A stretch of DNA of 12,931 nt, from assembly GCF_000611645.1 (NCBI RefSeq), contig NW_014012024.1:1-12931 (forward strand), written 5' to 3'. The notes beneath the pieces are model-generated. The model was not told the origin of the DNA, did no database searches, and worked only from the letters and a program-made list of their open reading frames with translations. The stretch comes from Monoraphidium neglectum (taxonomy: Eukaryota; Chlorophyta; Chlorophyceae; Sphaeropleales; Selenastraceae). The position numbers and the translations under genes were made by a program. Each line of letters begins with the position of its first letter. The first letter of the stretch is position 1. Below are positions 8,391 through 12,931 of the stretch, one piece after another.

Positions 8391-8800
8391 CTGCAAGCGT
8401 GCAGGCAATCCCCCTCCGTTGCATGTTCCGTCCCGTCCCTTGTTTCTTGCGGTGCCCTTATAAACCATAAACCATATCTTGCCTTGTCCTCGCCATGTGT
8501 CTTTGGCCCCTCTCATGCTTGGCTGACACGATGTTTTGTAGCCAGCTGCAATAACAACTGCCAACTGCCCTTGTGGCCCCTGCCCTGGGACACGGCCTAT
8601 GTGCACGCGCCACTCTTTCAGCCCTTCCTTGGCCGCGTGTGGCCCTGACTGCGAAAGGTGATCACATTACTTGTTACCACCCATCCTATATGCCAAACCG
8701 CCGGCGCGCGCTGCATGTCCCCTGATTTTGCGCCACGCCCTTTCTCATGCACCCGTGATCACACCGCATCTGTGCTGCACCCCCTGCGTGTAACCCCTCA
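8391..8800 (+). other. probable 3' UTR of the Ala-rich gene
   Basis: Coding bias stops at the TAG at 8388-8390 and the following DNA is pyrimidine-rich. It contains a small direct repeat, two copies of taaacca at about 8461-8475. A TGTAA signal at 8789-8793 is the first clear polyadenylation candidate. No other gene is seen here. Confidence 0.35.
8789..8793 (+). terminator. TGTAA polyadenylation-type signal
   Basis: TGTAA lies about 400 bp after the stop of the Ala-rich gene, a usual 3' UTR length for chlorophyte genes. It is assigned by position only. Confidence 0.3.
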
Positions 8801-8903
8801 ACTCTTTCAGCTAAGGGCACTGACCTTGTGGCACAAGCAGTGCCGCTGTCACACGCCTGGCCGAGCATTGCAGCCGACATGACGCCGCCTGCTGACCCAC
8901 GAG

Positions 8904-9425
8904 TCAAGATGGATGGCACAGCCATGTGTGCTTGCGCTGCGACGGCCTGCGGAGCACCACAGATGGCTGCCACGACCTGAAGATATACGCTTGGGCATTG
9001 CGCATGAGGTAGCAGGTGCAAGACGCCAAGACCAGGTTGACCGGCGAGCACAGGGTCGGCAGAACCACCACTAAGGCAGCTTTGATTGTGGGGCAGCTCG
9101 GCAAATGAAAAATGCAGGCGACTTTTAGGGCACGTTGGTCTCTCACCAGAGTCCAGCCGCAAGCAGTCAAGTGCGCGACGGCCATGTCTGCTTGGCTTGC
9201 AGGCCATGCTCGGCAGGGTTGACCTGCCGTATTGCACCCAAGCTTTGAACGCCTAGTAAGCCATGGAATTCCGCAGTAAATGCTGTTGGCAAGCGGTCTG
9301 GGCTTGCACTGATGTACAGTACTGCGCGCGCCCCGCTCACCCCCGCGCTCCGTCACTGCAATCACCCGGTGCCCAGGTGCACCTCCCGGATGCAGGCTAG
9401 CAAGGTCCCACGCCACGACGCCCAC
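8904..9425 (-). CDS. doubtful 173-residue open frame with one hydrophobic segment
   Basis: An ATG-started minus-strand frame fills the space between the Ala-rich gene and the phosphatase gene. Its last third has mostly G/C third positions and encodes a hydrophobic stretch (A-A-L-V-V-V-L-P-T-L, then N-L-V-L-A-S) followed by a basic tail, as in a small membrane protein. The first two thirds show weak codon bias. An upstream donor (CAG, then GTAAGA at 9488) with a phase-compatible acceptor near 9196 would give a spliced alternative. No minus-strand TGTAA follows the stop. It may be non-coding. Confidence 0.2.
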   Translation of the reverse strand: MGVVAWDLASLHPGGAPGHRVIAVTERGGERGARSTVHQCKPRPLANSIYCGIPWLTRRSKLGCNTAGQPCRAWPASQADMAVAHLTACGWTLVRDQRALKVACIFHLPSCPTIKAALVVVLPTLCSPVNLVLASCTCYLMRNAQAYIFRSWQPSVVLRRPSQRKHTWLCHPS

Positions 9426-9554
9426 CTCTTTTGTACTTGACTGCTTTCTCAGCGGTCCTTACGCTTGCAAACTGTTTTAGCGTCTTACCTGCAGCTGTTG
9501 AAGCCTCCACCGACACTTGTTCAGCTTTTCCAAGGAAGGAGGTCCAGGGAGCAT

Positions 9555-9665
9555 TAGGAGGCCATCTGATCGCGCTTATTTTCGCGCCGGTAGCCCGCTG
9601 GGCTTGAGATCGCTGCAAGTGCTGCAGAGGGCCAGTGGATCGACCAGCGAGGACCCACAGCACCC
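9555..9665. promoter_or_regulatory. promoter-proximal region of the phosphatase gene with an E2F-like site
   Basis: The bases just before the phosphatase ATG hold TTTCGCGC at 9580-9587, which matches the plant and algal E2F consensus TTTSSCGC. It is embedded in CGCGC-TTATTTT-CGCGCC. No TATA box stands out. The assignment rests on motif match and position alone. Confidence 0.25.
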
Positions 9666-11556
9666 ATGGTGGACGCAACAGAGGAAGCAACCAGACAGGC
9701 AGAGGAGTATAAGGCTGAGGCGAACAAAAACTTCAAAGGTGGGCGCGATAGATCACATGGGATGGGCGGGCGCGGCCATGTGTAAGATTCATCGCATCCG
9801 TTGCCGCGCTAATCAATCCTAACAGTATATGTAACACACTTCAGTTATCGCGGGCGGCTCGCACCTTGCCTTGTGATTTTTAGCCAAGCGGTCCACCACC
9901 GCCGTCGCTGCACTTGCGCCGGCGTCGCGCTCGTCCTGCTGCCCCCCCTCCCCAAACACCTGATCGCCCGGCCGCGCTAACCCTCCCCCTTCCCGGCACC
10001 AGATAAGCACTATGCGGCGGCTGTGGTGGGCTACACCCAGGCCATCGAGCTGCGGCCGCAGAATGCGATCTATTGGGCCAACCGCGCGGCCGCACACATC
10101 CGGCTGGAGGAGTATGGCTCGGCCATTGCGGACGCTGGCCAAGCCATTGAGGTGGACCCTGATTACATCAAGGTGCGGTGCGGTTACTCCCCGTGACATT
10201 ATACCTGCCGCCGTGCGGGGCCAAAGCCGGGCGGCAACCCGCGGCGGCGCGGCCACAAATCCAGTCACTTGGGACGCAGCTGCTCCCACCCGCGGGGACG
10301 CGCGAGCCAAAGCCCCTGGCAGACCGAAGAGCGCCCTCGCTCACGGGCCGGCCACGGCGACGCTGCCGTGACCGCGTCTGGTTTCGCCACCCGCCAGGCG
10401 TACTACCGGCGCGGCGACGCCAACTTTGCTCTGGGCAAGTTCAAGGACGCCCTGAAGGACCTGCGCACGGTCAGTCCGCGGGGGCGGACTGGACGGACTG
10501 GGTTGGCCTGGGTTGACCTGCGTTGACTGGGGTGGGTTGGGGTTGACCTGGGCTGAGAGTGAAAGCTGGGGTGGACTGGGATGGGCTGGACGGAGTGTGG
10601 TGGACCAGGGAGGACTGCACGGACTGTGGTGGACTGCAGTGGACTGAGCAATCGCAAAAGCGGGATGTCGGAGTTACGCCAGCCGAGGCAACAGCGGAGG
10701 TCGAGCCGCAGCGGCGCCGCGGGCTGCCGACGGGATCACGGCCAGTTCAGGGCGGCCTGCGCCGGCAGACACCCAGCCGCAGCAGATGGCCAGGGGCCGC
10801 GCGGACACAGGGAGAACGCCAGGGCGGGGCGCCGCCTGCCGTCTGAAGCCACGCCCCCTTGCTCCCGCCCCGCCGCCGGGCCCCGCCGCCGCGCCCCGGC
10901 CCGCAGGCGGCGAAGCGGGCCCCGCGGGACCCGGACCTGCGGCGCAAGCTGGCGGAGTGCGAGAAGGCGGTCAAGCGCCTCCGCTTTGAGGAAGCACTCG
11001 CGACGCCGGTGAGTGGGGCGGCGATTCCAGGCCCATCCGGTGCCGCGCGGCTGCTTGTGGCAGCAACTGCACTCCCAAGGGACGCATTGATTTCAAGACC
11101 CCGAACGGCCAACCAGCACAGGACGGCTGGGGTCCTGCCGCCGCGCCTCGCACTCGCGCAGCGTCGCCCCGGCGGGTCTGCAACACCACTGTGTTTTGCC
11201 GCGCCGCGCCGCGCGCCGCGTGCGCCCGCCTCCCCCTCGGGCTCTCCCAGGAGTCTGAGATCACGCACGTGAGCGACACGATTGACCTGGCGTCCATGGA
11301 GGTGGAGGACGGCTACAAGGGGCCCCGCATGCAGGGTGAGGTGGGGGCGCACTAAGGGGTTGTGGAGGGCGGCTGCGGAGGGGAGAGGTTTGAGGAGGCT
11401 CCGGGCTCCTGCCAAGGGCGGTCCCGCGAGTGAAGGTGTTCTGTCTCGTTCAGCGCTAGCATGCACGTGCGAGTGCGTGCGTGCCCCCGCGCGCGCGCTC
11501 ACGCGCACGCACACACACACACACGCACGCACACACACACACACACACACACACCG

Positions 11557-11595
<39 letters not shown>

Positions 11596-12743
11596 GCGCG
11601 CACGCACAGAGGACGGCGAGGGGGGCTACGTCATCACGCGCGACTTTGTGGTGGCGATGATGGACGAGTTCAAGCAGCAGCGGCTCATCCACCGGCGTTT
11701 CGCCTTCCAGATACTGCTGCAGGCGAGCTTGGGATTGTTTTCGCACACGGTTGGGGCTCCTACCAACGGGCATCCGGTCCACAGGGTCTACAAAGGAAAA
11801 CTCGCTCCTTGCATGCGGCTTGGCAGCTGCCCCGACTCGTGCTGCAGCGGCTGCAGAACGGATTTGCGTCGGGCAAAGCATATACCACGCCGGGTTCAGC
11901 CTCACCCCCACGCCCGCCCCGCCCCCCAAGCGTCTCACCCCCAAGTGTCGCACCCCGCAACCCGCCGCCTCGGGGCCTCCAGGCGCGTGCTCTGCTGCGG
12001 GAGCTGCCGTCTTTGGTGGACATACCGGTGGCGGACGACGGGCACATCACAGTCTGCGGGGACGTGCACGGGCAGGTGCGGTCTCCCTAACTCGGCGCGG
12101 CGACGTGGTGCAGCGTCTGGCTCACCCCCGGGCGGGCGGCGCGCGTCGCCGGCGGGCCTCATGATTTCGGGGGCGCGTGCCTGCTGCGTTTGCTCCGAAT
12201 TTGCGTTCAATTCAGATCTGCGTTTGATTCCAACCGCCCTGGGGCTGGACGTGCACCGCGCCGCCCGGCACGCCTCTCCCTCTGCCTCTGCCGCCCGTCA
12301 ACCCCGACCCCAATCCTTTCTCGCCGCGCCGCGCCCCCGGCACAATCAACGCACCCCCGCAGTACTACGACCTGCTCAATATATTCGAACTCAACGGGCT
12401 GCCTGCACCAGACAACCCATACCTCTTCAATGGTGGGCTGCATACATGGAACAACAAGTTGTGAGGGCCAGACGCACCAGCCGCCCCCTTGCATGGACAG
12501 CTAGCTGCCTCACACCTCGCATGTGCCACGCCTGTGCCGCGCATGCGGCCGTCGAGCCGGCCTGCAGCCCGGTCTGGATTTGATGGCGCGGCCGGCGCCG
12601 TGCGCGGCCCGCCCGCGCCCTTCCTCCGACGGCTCGCCGCGCCCGCCGCCGCCGCCGCCGCCTCCCCCCCTGCATTGACAGGTGACTTTGTGGACCGGGG
12701 GTCATTCAGCGTGGAGGTCATCTTCACGCTGCTGGCCTGGAAG
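9666..12743 (+). CDS. PPP5: serine/threonine protein phosphatase 5 (TPR + PPP catalytic domain), 3' part beyond window
   Basis: Nine coding exons are visible: 9666-9738, 10003-10172, 10398-10469, 10907-11008, 11251-11335, 11610-11722, 11983-12075, 12363-12432 and 12682-12743. They join in phase to 280 residues. Residues about 12-113 form three TPR units ([22 protein letters not shown]), which in PP5 bind the C-terminal MEEVD of Hsp90 and keep the enzyme inactive. A linker helix (E-C-E-K-A-V-K-R) follows. The PPP catalytic domain starts near 150 and shows GDVHG (231-235; metal ligands D232 and H234) and GDFVDRG (260-266; D261 and D264). The GNHE motif and the rest of the domain lie past the right edge. 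PP5 dephosphorylates Ser/Thr in Hsp90 clients and, in plants, acts in light and chaperone signalling. The overall order matches animal and plant PP5 closely; the start ATG opens a TPR helix directly, as in the family. Introns 6 and 9 appear to use GC donors. Confidence in identity is very high, in single splice sites high. Confidence 0.93.
10488..10650 (+). repeat. degenerate G-rich repeat in phosphatase intron 3
   Basis: Intron 3 (10470-10906) opens with a stretch of imperfect short units, mainly ggactg and gggttgacctg, repeated more than ten times. Within it, 10529-10552 has four G-runs (GGGG, GGG, GGGG, GGG) with loops of 1, 2 and 7 bases. That fits the usual G-quadruplex pattern on the non-template strand, and therefore also in the pre-mRNA. 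Confidence 0.7.
11487..11609 (+). repeat. CA/CG alternating tract ending at a splice acceptor
   Basis: This tract of about 120 bases is nearly pure alternating purine-pyrimidine (CG runs and CA runs of 8-12 units). It fills the 3' half of phosphatase intron 5 and its last bases, CACAG, are the acceptor of exon 6 (exon starts 11610). There is no ordinary pyrimidine tract. The sequence favours Z-DNA, and (CA)n in RNA is a known binding site for hnRNP L-type proteins in animals. Confidence 0.9.
11723..11982 (+). other. GC-AG intron 6 of the phosphatase gene
   Basis: The exon before reads to CTGCTGCAG and the next base pair is GC (GCGAGC), not GT. Joining here to the acceptor CTCCAG at 11982 restores the family's helix (I-L-L-Q, then A-R-A-L-L) with no gap. 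The nearest in-frame GT donor, at about 11750, would insert nine residues that I do not expect from known PP5 proteins. Confidence 0.65.
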
Positions 12744-12931
12744 GCGAGGGGGCATACAGCATAGGGGGGGGCCCGCCTTGCCGCCTCTCCCCCCCCTCCC
12801 GGGCCCGCGGCTGCTCGGGGATCAGCGCGCTCAGGGGCGAGCATGGACGCATGCAAAATATCCTCTGTCTACACAGCCACGCCGGCTGGGGCTCAGCCAT
12901 GCACTCGGCTCTGAGGCCCATCTCCATCAGC
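12744..12931 (+). other. start of phosphatase intron 9, probably with a GC donor
   Basis: Exon 9 ends in L-L-A-W-K; reading on meets a stop (TAG) within about 20 bases and family similarity ends. The junction AAG followed by GCGAGG resembles the intron 6 donor. No acceptor inside the window gives a convincing continuation; the last bases (CTCCATCAG, then C) could be the acceptor of exon 10, which the window cuts. Confidence 0.5.

Noticed and set aside
7286..8606. Long minus-strand frames (326 and 449 codons) opposite the Ala-rich gene
   Set aside because: The 326-codon frame shares third positions with the + strand gene, so its G/C bias is a mirror effect. It would need many TTG leucine codons, which are rare in such genomes. 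The 449-codon frame is mostly Gly/Arg from antisense reading.
10747..11607. 286-codon minus-strand frame across phosphatase exons 4-5, with Val/Cys/Ala repeats
   Set aside because: It is antisense to homology-supported phosphatase exons and to the CA/CG microsatellite.
12829..12847. L-R-G-E-H-G in phosphatase intron 9, resembling the LRGNHE catalytic motif
   Set aside because: The essential Asn and Glu are missing, the following residues do not match PP5, and no acceptor in phase precedes it. I regard it as a chance match in intronic DNA.
12877..12931. Possible exon 10 of the phosphatase after the CTACACAG at 12869-12876
   Set aside because: In the required phase it reads P-R-R-L-G-L-S-H-A, which does not resemble the expected Y-P-x-x-x-x-L-R-G-N-H-E region.

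Overview
This GC-rich window is eukaryotic nuclear DNA, most likely from a chlorophyte green alga (volvocine or chlamydomonad type). The reasons are short GT-AG introns of about 115-440 bp, strong G/C preference at third codon positions, TGTAA polyadenylation-type signals, many CAG/CTG and CA microsatellites, and a protein phosphatase 5 gene with both its TPR and catalytic parts. The species cannot be fixed from the sequence alone. I saw no tRNA, rRNA, CRISPR array or transposon.

Layout, left to right. (1) 1-495: gene-poor; possibly the 3' end of a + strand gene that enters from the left, with a TGTAA signal at 306. (2) 5692 down to 496, minus strand: a five-exon gene whose exons join in phase into one open frame of 1,423 codons. 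The product is largely disordered, has six polyglutamine segments and an IQ-like helix created across a splice junction; I do not recognise the family. Nearly all long + strand open frames in this interval are antisense shadows of its CAG tracts. (3) 5693 to about 6830: AT-richer intergenic DNA with a palindromic double ACGT element just upstream of that gene. (4) About 6835-8390, plus strand: a spliced gene (5' UTR exon, short first coding exon, one long exon) for a 374-residue Ala/Pro/Lys-rich protein of unknown function. (5) 8391-9665: its 3' UTR plus intergenic DNA, with one doubtful minus-strand frame. (6) 9666 to the right edge, plus strand: nine exons of a PPP5C/PAPP5-type serine/threonine phosphatase, cut off by the window inside the catalytic domain.

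The genes do not look functionally linked; this is an ordinary mosaic of algal genes. The most unusual item is the multi-polyQ protein gene. Other points of interest are two apparent GC-AG introns in the phosphatase gene, a CA/CG alternating tract that runs into a splice acceptor, and a G-quadruplex-prone repeat in another of its introns. Exon boundaries were placed by eye from splice consensus, phase and, for the phosphatase, recalled family similarity; transcript data are needed to confirm them.
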